Below are positions 1 through 10,171 of a stretch of DNA of 64,000 bases, piece after piece. Where the stretch lies: assembly GCF_011386835.1 (NCBI RefSeq), contig NC_088801.1, positions 20,756,824 to 20,820,823 of the forward strand. The letters are read 5' to 3'. The stretch is from Chrysemys picta bellii. Lineage: Eukaryota; Chordata; Testudines; Emydidae. The notes beneath the pieces were generated by a model. The model was not told where the DNA came from, did not search any database, and saw only the letters and a list, made by a program, of their open reading frames with translations. How positions within the stretch are numbered: position 1 is the stretch's first letter; the number at the start of each line of letters is the position of its first letter. Position numbers and translations under genes: made by a program.

Positions 1-560
1 ACCACCTGCACCTGGACCCGCACTCAAATGAACCCCCCTCCCCTGCACCTAGACCCCCTCTGCTGAGCCCCAAACACCTTCACCTGGATCCCCTGCAGAA
101 TCCCATTGCCCCTGCACCTGGAACCCCCCAATGAGCTTCTGTGCATCCAGATCTCCCACTGAGCCACCCACACCCAGATTGCCCCACAGAGAACTCTCTT
201 ACCCCCACTTGGATCTCCCCACACTAAGTCTCTCTGCACTTGGATCCTGCTGCCTGGCTGAGCCTGCTCACCCACACCTGGTGTGCCTGGCACAGGGGGG
301 CAGGGCCCCAGGGTGTTTCTGGGGCAGGCCTGGCCCTTGCATTGTGTCAGGGTTGGGTGCAGCCTCACTGCCAAGTCCCTGGCCTGGGGTGGTGTGGGGG
401 GAGGCTGCAGGGTAATCTCCCACCTCCATGCAACCCATAGCCTGTGCTCCCCACTGCCATGTTGGAGCCTCCACATTTATTTATTGACAAATAAAATTTG
501 CAGAATTTTAAAATATTGTGCACAGAATTTTTAATTTTTTGGTGCAGAATCCCCTAAGGA
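1..560 (+). mobile_element. C-rich inverted-repeat element, copy A (right part)
   Basis: Right portion of an interspersed element that enters from the left edge of the window. Its body is a degenerate minisatellite of short C-rich units of the type 'cacctggacccccctgagcc'. This is followed by an AT-rich end carrying an aataaaatttgcagaa stretch and a terminal ggtgcagaatcccct (541-555). The reverse complement of that end matches the start of a second copy at 50811 (cctgggggaattctgcacca), so the element has terminal inverted repeats. The body aligns with 51480-51800 of the second copy, sharing phrases such as 'gagccacccacacccagat' and 'ctggatcctgctg'. Many open frames here are by-products of the C-rich repeats and are not genes. 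Transposon class is not assigned. Confidence 0.6.
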
Positions 561-1067
561 CTTTGGGGTGCTGTGCAGCTGTGATGGTGGGACTGTGAGG
601 AAGGTGGTGGGCAGTGGGAAGATCTATGGGTGGGGGGTGCTGGGCGAGTGGTGTGGTGTGCAGGGTGCTGTGTAGGTGTGGTGGGAGGCCAACGGGGGAG
701 GTCTCTGGGAGGGGTGGGGGCTGGGCATAGAGATCTGTGGTTGAGGTCTCTGGGTGAGGGAGCGCTGGGCATAAGGGTGAGGCACTGGGGCAGGGGGGCG
801 GTGTGGTACGGGCCTGCCCTCAAGGGGAAGGGGCATGCTGGCAGCATAGGGCTGGGCAGGCCAGTGTGTGTCTGGCAGCTGCAGGTTTGTAAACAGTGCC
901 CTCCTGCTGGGCTGCACAGAGCGGGGCTGCTCCCGCCACACTATGCCTCATTGCCTCCAGCCCACCCGTCACTCTGGAGACTGACCAGCCCCCGTCCCTG
1001 CACCTTGCCCCATGGGGGCCCACAAATATGTTTGGTGCTGGGCCCAAAAAAAGTTAATCTGGCCCTG
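561..1067 (-). mobile_element. G-rich hAT-like repeat relic
   Basis: A G-rich segment (561-900) with loosely repeated 'gggtggggg..gctggg' phrases, then a C-rich stretch ending in 'gttaatctggccctg' at 1067. Read on the minus strand this gives the end cagggccagattaac, the same terminal motif type as the cagggccgg-ended elements at 2214, 19873, 21168 and 51899. The left terminus and the target duplication could not be found, so the left part is probably truncated against the preceding element. Class assignment rests only on the right terminus. Confidence 0.45.
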
Positions 1068-1085
1068 GCCATTGGGTTAGAGAGT

Positions 1086-1745
1086 GACAGTGAGAATGAC
1101 TCCATAGCCTGGTGGTTAGGGCACCTGCCTGGGAGGTGAGACACAGCCTCTGCCCCCCAACCCCTCTGCTGTAATGAGTTCTTCATTATTTAGCCACAGT
1201 GGAACAGCTTCAGCAGGAGAGACTGAGGGACCCACATATGAGAATATCTCATAGTTCAGTAGATAGAGCACTCTTGTAAGAGGAAGAAGACTCTTATTCG
1301 TAATCCTTTCTTCCCCTCAGGCTGAGGGGTATTTGAACCTGGATCCCCTACAGCTGAGATGAGTGCTCTAACCACTGGGCTAAAAGTTATAAAGTGGGCA
1401 CCATCTTCTCCTTTTCTAAGATTCTTGATTGGGACCTGATCTGGCAGGCAGCCTTTGAATATACCTACCAGATCGGGCCCAGTAAAGAGTTAGACAGACA
1501 AACCACTATCTTCCCCCAGTTTGTGGATTGCTCTGCAGCTTAAGTGGGAGACTGTAGTGTGCATGCCCAGAAGAAGAAACTTAGGGGCCGGGGGAAATTT
1601 TGCTTAGGTATCAGGTAAGTTTAGGTGTTTCCAGGTTTAGGTGGCAGTCAGGAAGGAGTTTTGTGGATTGTAGTGGAGCCTAAAACTGGAATTTAGGTAC
1701 CTAAGTCTGGGCGTTAGGTGCCTTTGTGGCTCTGAGGCTGACTGA
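1086..1745 (+). repeat. Dyad tRNA-like repeat, copy 1
   Basis: Contains two oppositely oriented tRNA-like patches: 'cctggtggttagggcacc' near 1110 and 'gagtgctctaaccactggg' near 1362. They flank 'gagactgagggacccaca' (1219-1236), and a segment rich in 'ttaggtgcc'-type words follows (1600-1720). The same ordered blocks occur at 21590-22250, so this is one dispersed family with internal dyad symmetry. It could be a tRNA-derived SINE pair or a palindromic DNA transposon; the ends and target duplications are unclear. Confidence 0.45.
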
Positions 1746-2205
1746 CTTGGAGGAACTGGATCTCAAAGAGTTAAACTGACTACTGGAATTTTCATTTCTG
1801 ATGCTGGTCCATGTCGGCAACCGCATGTGGCACGATTGCTGCTTTCTCTCTATTGGAGTTTTAGCCTTTCAGTTCACAGTGGCTCTGATTTTCATTTGTT
1901 TTCCTAATCTTCTGGACAATGCTGATATATGCTCAGCCTGCTGCTTGGGAAAACTCAGGGCCTCAGGGATTTAAGAAAATAGTTTTGGCCTGCTTTTGGG
2001 TTGGCTGAGTGTTGATTTACATTATATTTCCTCTGCACTTATCGCTTACAGTGGTGATAATATTTATACAACAGGACTGTGAAACCGGATCAAATTTTTT
2101 TAGGCTGCTGTATCTCAGGAATGATATTAAAGTACCTATGAATGGTGGAACACTTTGGTTTTAACCCTGAGGATTTTATAACACCAATATTTTATATATA
2201 GAACA
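1746..2205. other. Unassigned AT-rich stretch
   Basis: No coding potential, repeat ends or RNA structure that I can support. It lies between the dyad repeat and the hAT element at 2214. Confidence 0.5.
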
Positions 2206-2213
2206 CCAGGCAT

Positions 2214-2475
2214 CAGGGCCGGCTCCAGCTTTTTTGCCACCCCAAGCGATGAAGCGGGGGGGAAAAAAAAGAGATAAAGCTGCGATCGGCGGCACTTCGG
2301 CGGCAGCTCTACCGCGCCGCTTCATTCTTCGGTGGCAATTCAGCGACGGGTCCTTCGCTCCGAGTGGGCCTGAGGGACCCGCCGTTGAATTGCTGCCAAA
2401 GACCTGGATGTGCCATCCCTTTCCTTGGCCGCTCCAAGCACCTGCTTCCTTTGCTGGTGCCTGGAGCTGGCCCTG
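2214..2475. mobile_element. Non-autonomous hAT-type element
   Basis: Starts cagggccggctccagc and ends gcctggagctggccctg, an imperfect inverted repeat. It is flanked by a perfect 8-bp direct repeat ccaggcat (2206-2213 and 2476-2483), the target-duplication length of hAT transposons. The interior is GC-rich and codes for nothing. It shares termini with the elements at 21168 and 51899, but the interior is different. Confidence 0.85.
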
Positions 2476-2692
2476 CCAGGCATTAAACTATCTTTTCTAT
2501 GGCCCTGATTGAACAAGGTATTTAAGCAAGAGTCTAGCTTTAAGCATGTGTGTAGTCCCACTGAAGTGCACTGGGTCTTAATTGAAAAGCTCTGTCCATT
2601 AACTCTTCGGTTTTGCGGTTCTATAACACTGCAGTTCTACAAAAAGAAGAACAGGAGTACTTGTGGCACCTTAGAGACTAACAAATTTATTA

Positions 2693-2730
2693 GAGAATAA
2701 GCTTTCGTGGACTACAGCCCACTTCTTCGG
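2693..2730 (-). other. Hammerhead-like motif, PLE A left arm
   Basis: On the minus strand: CCGAAGA, a hairpin (GTGGG / TCCAC), GAAA, then GCTTATTC and TC. Compared with the ideal core CTGANGA, the second base is C. The short helix after GAAA is damaged by a G-to-T change. Probably a decayed copy of the motif described under the motif at 56806. Confidence 0.3.
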
Positions 2731-2885
2731 ATGCATATAGAATGGAACATATATTGAGGAGATATATATACACACATACAGAGATTAATTGGCCTCCCAG
2801 AGTTGGTAAGACAACTCCCACCTGTTTATGCTCTCTGTATGTGTGTATATATATCTCCTCAATATATGTTCCATTCTATATGCAT

Positions 2886-2923
2886 CCGAAGAAGTGGGCT
2901 GTAGTCCACGAAAGCTTATGCTC
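2886..2923 (+). other. Hammerhead-like motif, PLE A right arm
   Basis: CCGAAGA, hairpin GTGGG-ctgtag-TCCAC, GAAA, mini-hairpin GC-TTAT-GC, then TC. The order fits a type I hammerhead with very short helix III, but there is an extra A before helix II, and helix I pairing is not evident. Confidence 0.4.
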
Positions 2924-3024
2924 TAATACATTTGTTAGTCTCTAAGGTGCCACAAGTACTCCTGTTCTTCTTTTTGCGGATACAGACTAACACGGCTGCT
3001 ACTCTGAAAACTGCAGTTCTACAA

Positions 3025-3439
3025 ATGTTATACAACTGCTTGGCTCTTGTTCCTGAACTGTTATATTACTCTGTTAAGTACTAGCATGCTTTGCCAAGAT
3101 GGGCCTGTTGTAGAAACTGATCCAAGTTAAATTCATCTTGAAACAATTGTTTCTCCATTCAAATGACCTCTGCAGTCACTTGCTTCCATCAGATAACCCC
3201 TTCTCAGTGCTCAAGGTAAAGTTTCTCCCAATGAAGTAAAGTTTCTCCCAATGTCACAAACACGAATTGGTTAAAACTTTTCACTCTTGTTTTAACACTG
3301 GTTAAATTTGCAGACATTTCTGCTGAGTGTCACTAATTATCTTCTTTGAGATGCAGGGTTCTTGTACAATAGCCTTCCAGTAGGGTCCAGTGTCATCAAA
3401 TAAAAAAATAAGAATCCAACATGAGGTGTAATTCATAGG
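3025..3439. other. Unassigned stretch
   Basis: AT-rich, no supportable gene. It contains a short local direct duplication of 'gtaaagtttctcccaatg' (around 3216-3253). Confidence 0.5.
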
Positions 3440-4140
3440 GGCCTTCCAAATTTATCGTCCATTTTGGTCAATTTCATGGTCAGAGGATTTTAAAAATCAT
3501 CTATTTCATGGTTTCTGATATTTACATCTGAAATTTCACAGTGTTATAACCATGGGGGTCCCGAACCAAAAGAGGGTTGTTGTGGGGTCACAAAGCTATT
3601 GTAGGGGGGCTGTGGTATTGCCACTCTTACTTCTGCCCTGCTGCTGATGGAGGCACTGCCTTCAGAGCTGGGCAGACAGAGAGCAGCAGGCAGCGCAGAC
3701 GTGAGAGTTACATAATATGGGGGGTCATCACTTTTTTGGGAGGTCAGTCTTATGGGTGGGTGACTGCTCAGGGCCCAATGGTCAGGGGGGTGCTATGGTC
3801 CCCCCCCACACACACACATAGCCAACCCAAGGCCCCTTAAACTCCCAAGCACTAGGCCTGGAGCCAGGGAGGGGCAAGGCTGGGGACAAGGGCACCAGAA
3901 CCTTTGTAGAAGTGTGTGTGTGTGTGGGGGCACTGGCACCATAACCAGGAGGTCTGGGGGCCATGCCCCCCACTTTTTAATATGGGCATAGTTTGGGGGC
4001 AGAGGATGGCATCCGTCCCCCCCGCCCAAACTGCAAGCCTCGGGCAGGCACGGAGTGGCACCAGCAGGGGCTGCACTTCATGGCGGTGTTGCCCCCCCCC
4101 CCCCTCAAACTGCAAGCCCTGGGCAGGGGGGGTCTTCCTT
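3440..4140. repeat. Interspersed repeat with G- and C-rich body
   Basis: Begins with 'ccaaatttatcgtccatttt' and 'tcaatttcatggtcagagg', phrases I recognise as a high-copy turtle repeat. It continues with a G-rich part, a polyC/CA-rich tract (3800-3815) and two related C-rich blocks around 4018-4050 and 4085-4130 ('caaactgcaagcc' in each). Class not assigned. The right edge abuts a LINE coding remnant at 4144, so it may have inserted into or truncated that LINE. Confidence 0.45.
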
Positions 4141-4143
4141 GCC

Positions 4144-4690
4144 ATATGTTGACCATCTTACAAAGACAGCGACTAAGGTCAAAATACACAATTGCTTGAA
4201 AAACTGTCTGAAACAACGTTACTCATTTCAGCCTTGGCATCTGTTATTCAGCAGTGGAGTATTGCTCTCTGTATGGGCTCACTTGTCTCTCACAAGGATG
4301 ATCGATGTACAACTTAATTCCATGGTTAGCAGTTCTCTGCAATATTGCTCCACCCAGTATTCACAGAGAGGACAGCGTAACAAAGCTTGCGATGAAATTG
4401 CATGATATACCACATCTATTGTTAATTAAAGACTTGTTTAATCCACCACATGGTTATCTGCCCTCACGGTGCCCATTGTGGATAAGTTTACTGCATGAGA
4501 GGTTTATGGTAGAGGACGCATGGTGAGCTTCATGGTCCACAGAGAAAGTGACAAATCATTATCTTGTCTCAGACCCCATTCAACATCAACCCGGGTTTGA
4601 TTTACCATGAAGGCAATGGAGACTTCTCAACCAGTTTCATACCGGACATGGAATTTGTGCAGCTCTATGAATGATGTTTTATTTAAATAT
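4144..4690 (+). pseudogene. Non-CR1 LINE reverse transcriptase C-terminal remnant
   Basis: Conceptual translation with frameshifts gives landmarks of a non-LTR retrotransposon region downstream of the RT palm: TKVK near 4173, SAVEYCS near 4248, MIDVQLNS near 4299, NIAPPSIHRE near 4340, LPSRCPLW near 4460, and near 4590-4660 a PGFDLP segment followed by a His-Gly-His-Cys-like ending. They appear in the order I remember for this LINE type, but in different frames, so indels have broken it. It resembles neither CR1 nor L2 seen elsewhere in the window. Clade not assigned, and no start or intact frame exists. Confidence 0.6.
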
Positions 4691-5266
4691 TCTAATTATA
4701 TACACTTAAGCTTATGGTCAACACACCCTGCCCCAAGCTCTAGTGGTAGGAGACAGAGGTGCACAAAATTTAGTATCTATGGCTTGGGTTGGTACTGTGA
4801 GCTGGAGGATGAGTTAAGGAGGATAGCTGGGGGTGACTGGGTGAGTGGCTTCTAGAGCCACTGGGGCAGCTGAGACTGGGGGGGGGGTTGGGGCACCTGC
4901 AAGATGGCTGGGTATATTCTGGGGCTCTTGAATAGAGCTGCTGAGGTATATGGAATATTTTGGGGTTGCTGGGATACTTTCAGGTGGGAAGATGCTGGAG
5001 TTAGTGGCTGTTGAGGCTGCTGAGGGACTGGGGATTGTGAAGGTAGGTGGATTTTGGGGCACCTGCTGAGTGTTAGAGTAGTTTTGGGGGAGGAGGCTTT
5101 TGGTAGGTGCCTGGTGGTGTTTACTGGGGAAATCCTGAATCTTTATGATCTCTTCAAAACAGCCCCGTATTCATAGTTTGACCATCTTATGATTATCTAT
5201 AAGGCCCCTACCCTTGTCCACATTTAAGTTCCTCTTCAATACCCACTTCTGCCATTGATAAGTGTG
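4691..5266. other. Unassigned, partly G-rich stretch
   Basis: 4800-5110 is rich in 'ctgggg' and 'gctgagg' words with no clear period or boundaries, possibly old satellite-like filler. The rest holds nothing recognisable. Confidence 0.4.
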
Positions 5267-5271
5267 ATAAC

Positions 5272-6173
5272 TGAAGGGGTGGAGGGTAGTTCCCTTATGG
5301 ACACCCAGCCAGCCAGTTAGCTGTAAAATCCTCTTGGTGTCTGTTCTCTGCTTGCTTTACCTGTAAAGGGTTAACAAGCCCACCAGTAAAAGACAAGGAG
5401 TGAGCACCTGACTAAAAGAGCCAATGGGAAGGTAGAACTTTTTAAAATTGGGAAAGAAACTTTCCCTTGTCTGTTGTTCTCCGAGCCGCAGAGCAGCAAT
5501 GCTATAAGCAGGAATGCTGTGTAAGGCTGGAACTGGGTATGAAAATTCATCAGATCATACCTAGAATTACTTATTTGAAACTCCCCCAAATATGTAAGTG
5601 AATTAGGGATGTTTAGCTAGATGCGATCAGGTTTATTTCTTTATTTGGCTTGTGGACTCTTCTGTGCTAACCCCAGATGCTTTTGTTTGCTTGTAGCCTT
5701 TAAACTAAACCCCCAAGAAAGCTATTTTGGGTGCTTAATTTTTGGAATTGCTTTTTTAAAATCTAGCAAAAGCCTAAGCTCCAGATGTATTTTCTTCCTT
5801 TTTGTTTTTAATAAAATTTACCTTTTTAAAGAACAGGATTGGATTTTTGGTGTCCTAAAAGGTTTGTGCATATGCTGTTTGATTAGCTGGTAGCAACAGC
5901 TAATGTCCTTTGTTTTCTTTCTCAGCTCTTCCCTAGAGGTTGTGTGTGAAAGGGCTTGAGGGAGGAATTCCCACGTGCTCCTTCCTGGGTCCAAGGGTTT
6001 TTTTTTTTTTTTTGCATTTGAGTGGTGGCAGCGTTTACCAAGCCAAGGTCAGAGAAAAACTGTAACCTTGAAAGTTTAATACAAACCTGGAGTGGCAAGT
6101 ATTAATTTTTAAAATCCTTGCAGGCCCCTACCTTCTGTACTCAAAGTGACAGAGTGGGGATTCAGCCTTGACA
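5272..6173 (+). mobile_element. Solo LTR of an endogenous retrovirus
   Basis: Starts TGAAGGGGTGGAGGG, ends CAGCCTTGACA and is flanked by the perfect 5-bp repeat ataac (5267-5271 and 6174-6178), typical of retroviral integration. The ~900-bp length, an aataaaatttac polyadenylation-like signal near 5809 and the TG...CA ends fit an LTR. I recognise the sequence as a common turtle ERV LTR. No internal retroviral sequence lies on either side, so it is a solo LTR left by recombination between two LTRs. The small open frame inside (5621-5893) is not a gene. Confidence 0.85.
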
Positions 6174-6178
6174 ATAAC

Positions 6179-9100
6179 TAAAGAGAAATGGGTGTTGGTT
6201 AACTGTTCATTCCTCACCACCACTGAAAGGAGTGGGGTGCTCATGTAGAAATAATACATACACAAATAACTATAAGAAATTTGTGAAAATTTTATTAAAC
6301 ACGTGTTTAAAAGTGGACCAGATTATAAATAATTTAAGGTAAATTAAATTCAACTTGAGAATGTCCTTCAAAATCTTCAGAATGTCTTTTGTGCTTTTGT
6401 AATGTGAAACTGGCCAAAAAGGGGCTTTCCCCTGTTCTTTGACAATATGTTATCTCTAAAGCTACAACCATGCATGGCAAGCGTTGTGGATATAAACTCA
6501 GAAAATAGGGGTTTACAATGGATTAGCTGACAGACCCTCAATGGTTGCAGCCCTAGTCAACACTGCTGTAATAAAGGGATTTATCTTGGATTAGAGTTTC
6601 TGGAATTAATCATTAATTGGATTAATGAAATGTAATTCAAATCATGCATACCAACCTTGCTTTATTCTAACTTCCTGGTTCTTTCTCCTTGGAAAACTCA
6701 TCAAGGGAAAATCTCAGCTCCGGGAAAGTTCATGAGCAGTTTTAAGACTTCTTTAATTTTACATTCACTTCAAATCTCCAAAGTGATTAAAATTGCCTTT
6801 ATTCTTTCCTTGGAAATTTTTGTAATTTTCCTGTATATAATATTTACAGTAAGTTTGATATTTTTCAACCACTTACCTGTTTAAACCTTATTTCAATTCC
6901 TTTGGAGAGATATAGAGACAATAGAAATGTCTTCATTGTGCTTTTCTTATTCCCCCAGTGTGAAACTCAGGAAACATTTAATTCAGAGATGTCTTGTTGG
7001 TGAAATATAGTACATCCTATTAAAATCTGCATTTAGCTCTGGCACACTGACAAGAAAATATATCTTAAACATTAGGAGTTTGCATTTAAACATCTCCTTT
7101 GAAAAGCACTACATTTTTTATTCTCTTCCTATCTTTTTGTGCTGATAAATGATCAAATATTTACACATGGGGTTGTAACTTCTATTCTCAATAAGCTTAC
7201 TAATTTATACCTTTGAGAAACATTTTCATTGAGTATGAATAGGTCAGATGGTGGAATTCTTAAACAGTAGCAGTAACTTGGCATAGCTTTCAAAAGTTGA
7301 AAAATAAAACCTGGAAATATCATTCTTCTGGAGTTGTTAATAAATTCTCTCTCTCTGATTAGAGAAGAATACTTACCTAGAGAGATGTCTGAATGTGAAA
7401 TGAAGGTGATTCCTGAATCTTAAAAGTTACTTAGCATAATGAAAAAATATATGGATAGGCACATAAAAGCCCTTTGCCCAAAAACTCTCTGCTCCCATCT
7501 CTTGGTGAGTAGTGGGGAGAATGACCACAGACCTACTTCAAATAGTTAGAAGCTCCAAAGGGGAAGAAGCTCTCTGCGACCAACTATTGCTAAACAGGAG
7601 AAATATGAAAACAGGGCTTCATTTGCGTAAGCTTTCTACCCAGAATTCCTCTAGTGACACTTTGAGAGCCAGCATAACTATACACAAACTCCAAATCAGT
7701 TGGGTAGAGGACCTGAACTCAGACACATAAGGCATGTGTTCTAAGGATTTGGATCTAAAATATTAGATGTTACTGGTGCTTCTTCACTGTAGATCTTGCA
7801 CTGTAAAGTGGACTATTTAATGGAGACAATGAGGAGTAATTCCTCAGTGGGATGCAGTGTAGAAAGAACTCTTTGAAACTGCACAAGACAGCAGCTGAGT
7901 GAAATCTGGTGAAGCTTCTTCTACCCAGCAACTAAATAAGCCTGAAATCACTGTAGGTGGTAGAGTCTCAGAACAGGACTTGGCAGCTCTTCCGGAGCGA
8001 TTGGAAACAGGCCTGTCTCGGTACACTTAGGATTCTGGGACTACGCTACCTGCTGACACCAAACTGTGAGTGAGGTTTAAGAGACGTGGGTAGTGATGTG
8101 GTAAAGGGACACTTGCACATTGAACATACCCACTGGTATGTGGGAACAGAGTTGATTGACTACTGCCAAAATTACTATGGAGGGGTGTTTTATTTGTCAT
8201 TCACACAGATACATTGTTGCTGTATTTTCCTAAGTTGATGCACTGAAAGTTTTACTTGTTTCATATGCAGACTCAGGACTTGCAGATGGGGAAGTGTTGC
8301 TGATTGAGTGTGCCCAGGAAAGGCATTTCGTGATCCCAGAAATTCTGGGAGGGAGTTTGAGGCAGTGGTGTTTGTTAGTTTTAAGAGTGATCCCTAGCTA
8401 GTTGAACTCAGCCCTTGGTGCTGCGGACAACACCCAGCAGAAAAGTTATACATGGTATTGGAGTTGAAATTAAAGGGAGTTTTGCATGGAAAACTTTTAC
8501 AGTGTAAGCCAAATAATTCCGTCTGCTAAATGGTGCAGATAGGAGAAAAACTAGTTCAAATAAGGTTGGGGAAGGGACCAATGGCTCTGTTGACTCCTTC
8601 TGGTCTCAGAAAACACAGAAGCCCTATCTTGGCCATTCTGATGTAGAGACTTCACAAGTGTGAAGGGGAGCAGAGCTGGGCATGGAGAACTGTTGTGCAT
8701 GCTCCTCACCCCCCTCCCCTTGCTTAAAGTTTTTCCCCTTGCAGCACTCAGAAGGGAGGCCTGCATGCTGTGTATAAATTCTTTATACATTTAAGGTAGA
8801 ATTTTCAACCTGAAAATGACTACTCATATTGGGGACTGAAGGTTTTCCCTAAAGGTTCAAAACTCAGAAGGCAGACAACACATTTTTTGTTTAATATAGT
8901 ATTTTAAGGTACTTGTGATTTTTTTTTGCCATTGACTCATTATTTTTGATGCTTGGGGAGGGTTGTCAAGCATTCAGAGTTATAATGATCCCTTTGTTGA
9001 CTGTACACATATTACAAGTAACGAGTGAGCAGAATGCATCAAGAGTTTCCTAATACCACATTACAATATGGGAAGGCCAAGCCCCAGAACGCAGTGCAAA

Positions 9101-9518
9101 GAGATCCCCATAACTGACACAAAGCTTTATTTTATGATAGTTCATGATCTAACACTAGTAAGGCTCTGGTTTCAATGCAGAATATTTTCATCTCAGATGT
9201 CAAGGGTACAAGTTCTGGATGCTGTGGGACTCTATGAGGTGTGTGCTCACTTAGCTAAATTGTTCCAGAAATGGACCTGTCACGCAGCAAAATTAAAGCA
9301 CAGTTAGCAGAGAGGTCAATCCAGATACAGTTCCTGGATTCTCTGATAGATGAAGTGGGTGTAAATTTGGGTTTGGATTGGGAGCACAGATCAGACCCTG
9401 GGATTATGGCAGTATTTGTAGTACTGTGGTTTCTAAAATTCTTATTTATGGTGGGGCTGATTTTGGGTGTTTAATGCCTCGCTCACAGATTCATCAGTTT
9501 TGTAATGGAACACTGTAA
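6179..9518. other. Unassigned AT-rich region
   Basis: About 3.3 kb without a recognisable repeat, RNA gene or coding exon. Small open frames at 6657-6884 and 7512-7730 have no motif or composition I can tie to a protein. I see nothing in it beyond ordinary non-coding sequence; conserved non-coding elements cannot be judged without alignment. Confidence 0.5.
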
Positions 9519-9713
9519 TAATATATGGAGATATACCTATCTCATAGAGCTGGAAGGGACCCTGAAAGGTCATCAAGTCCAGCCCCCTGCCTTCACTAGC
9601 AGGAACAAGTACTGATTTTTGCCCCAGATCCCTAAGTGACCCTCTCAAGGATTGAGCTCTCAACCCTGGGTTTAGCAGGCCAATGCTCAAACCACTGAGC
9701 TATCCCTCCCCAC
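9519..9713 (-). mobile_element. tRNA-derived SINE with CR1-like tail (Cry type)
   Basis: On the minus strand: a tRNA-like head 'tagctcagtggtttgagcat' and 'ctgctaaacccagggttg', i.e. A-box- and B-box-like blocks of a pol III promoter. A central region follows, then a tail 'ggctggacttgatgaccttt' and 'cccttccagctctatgag' resembling the CR1 LINE 3' end. That combination is known from turtle tRNA-Lys-derived SINEs, which borrow CR1 machinery. Target duplications are not obvious. Confidence 0.75.
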
Positions 9714-9865
9714 ACTAAAGTTCACTGGATTTGCATTTTGTCCTACAAACCTTTGCCTTTGGGTTTTAGGTGCAGATGGAGTTGAAATTCAGAAGCATCA
9801 AAAACCTCCACAAACTATTATAGTTAGTGTAGACTGGTTTGTCTGGCAGGACATTTGGCTGGTTC

Positions 9866-10163
9866 CAGTGCTTAATTTATAATGAAAGAGGTTCTGGGCC
9901 TCAAGCAATTTTTTGTTTTTTTTTACTTTTATAACTGACACAGCAAGCCCAGAGGTGCTGGGGCTATGAACTGCCAATAGGGTGACCAGACAGCAAGTGT
10001 GAAAAATCAGGACAGGGGGTGGGGGGTAATAGGAGCCTATATAAGAAAAAGACCCAAAAATCGGGACTGTCCCTATAAAATCGGGACATCTGGTCACCCT
10101 AACTGCCAAGCCTAGAGGTGCTAGTGCACAGTCCTGGCAAGCGCCAGCACAAATTAAGCACTG
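9866..10163. mobile_element. Non-autonomous hAT-type element, host of a nested copy
   Basis: Inverted ends cagtgcttaattt and aaattaagcactg, with flanking 8-mers gctggttc (9858-9865) and gcttgttc (10164-10171) matching at 7 of 8. A second element (9978-10101) has inserted inside. It belongs to the same family as 58796-58952, which shares ends and interior phrases such as 'agcacctct' and 'gggct'. No coding capacity. Confidence 0.8.
9978..10101. mobile_element. Nested 124-bp MITE with tagggtgaccaga ends
   Basis: Ends tagggtgaccaga and tctggtcacccta are perfect inverted repeats. The perfect 8-bp direct repeat actgccaa (9970-9977 and 10102-10109) marks insertion into the older element at 9866-10163. 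The interior carries 'aaatcgggactgtcc'. Non-coding. Confidence 0.9.
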
Positions 10164-10171
10164 GCTTGTTC

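Larger units (their letters stand above)
2643..3009. mobile_element. Short palindromic Penelope-like element (PLE A)
   Basis: Two inverted copies of a PLE 3' terminal repeat face each other around a short unique middle. They share 'aacaggagtacttgtggcac', 'acaaatttatta' and 'agctttcgtggactacag'. The element is bounded by a perfect 15-bp direct repeat, actgcagttctacaa (2628-2642 and 3010-3024), which supports a single insertion event. The right arm has an extra tail 'cagactaacacggctgctac' (to 3009) that the left arm lacks. No protein is encoded. The family is tied to PLEs because the same terminal repeat brackets a GIY-YIG frame at 39002-39862. Confidence 0.85.

Noticed and set aside
1100..1150. 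Possible tRNA gene ('ctggtggttagggcacctg')
   Set aside because: Only a box-like patch; no full cloverleaf, and it is part of a dispersed repeat.
5621..5893. 90-codon hydrophobic frame that might be a small membrane protein
   Set aside because: Lies wholly within the solo LTR; hydrophobicity comes from T-rich LTR sequence.
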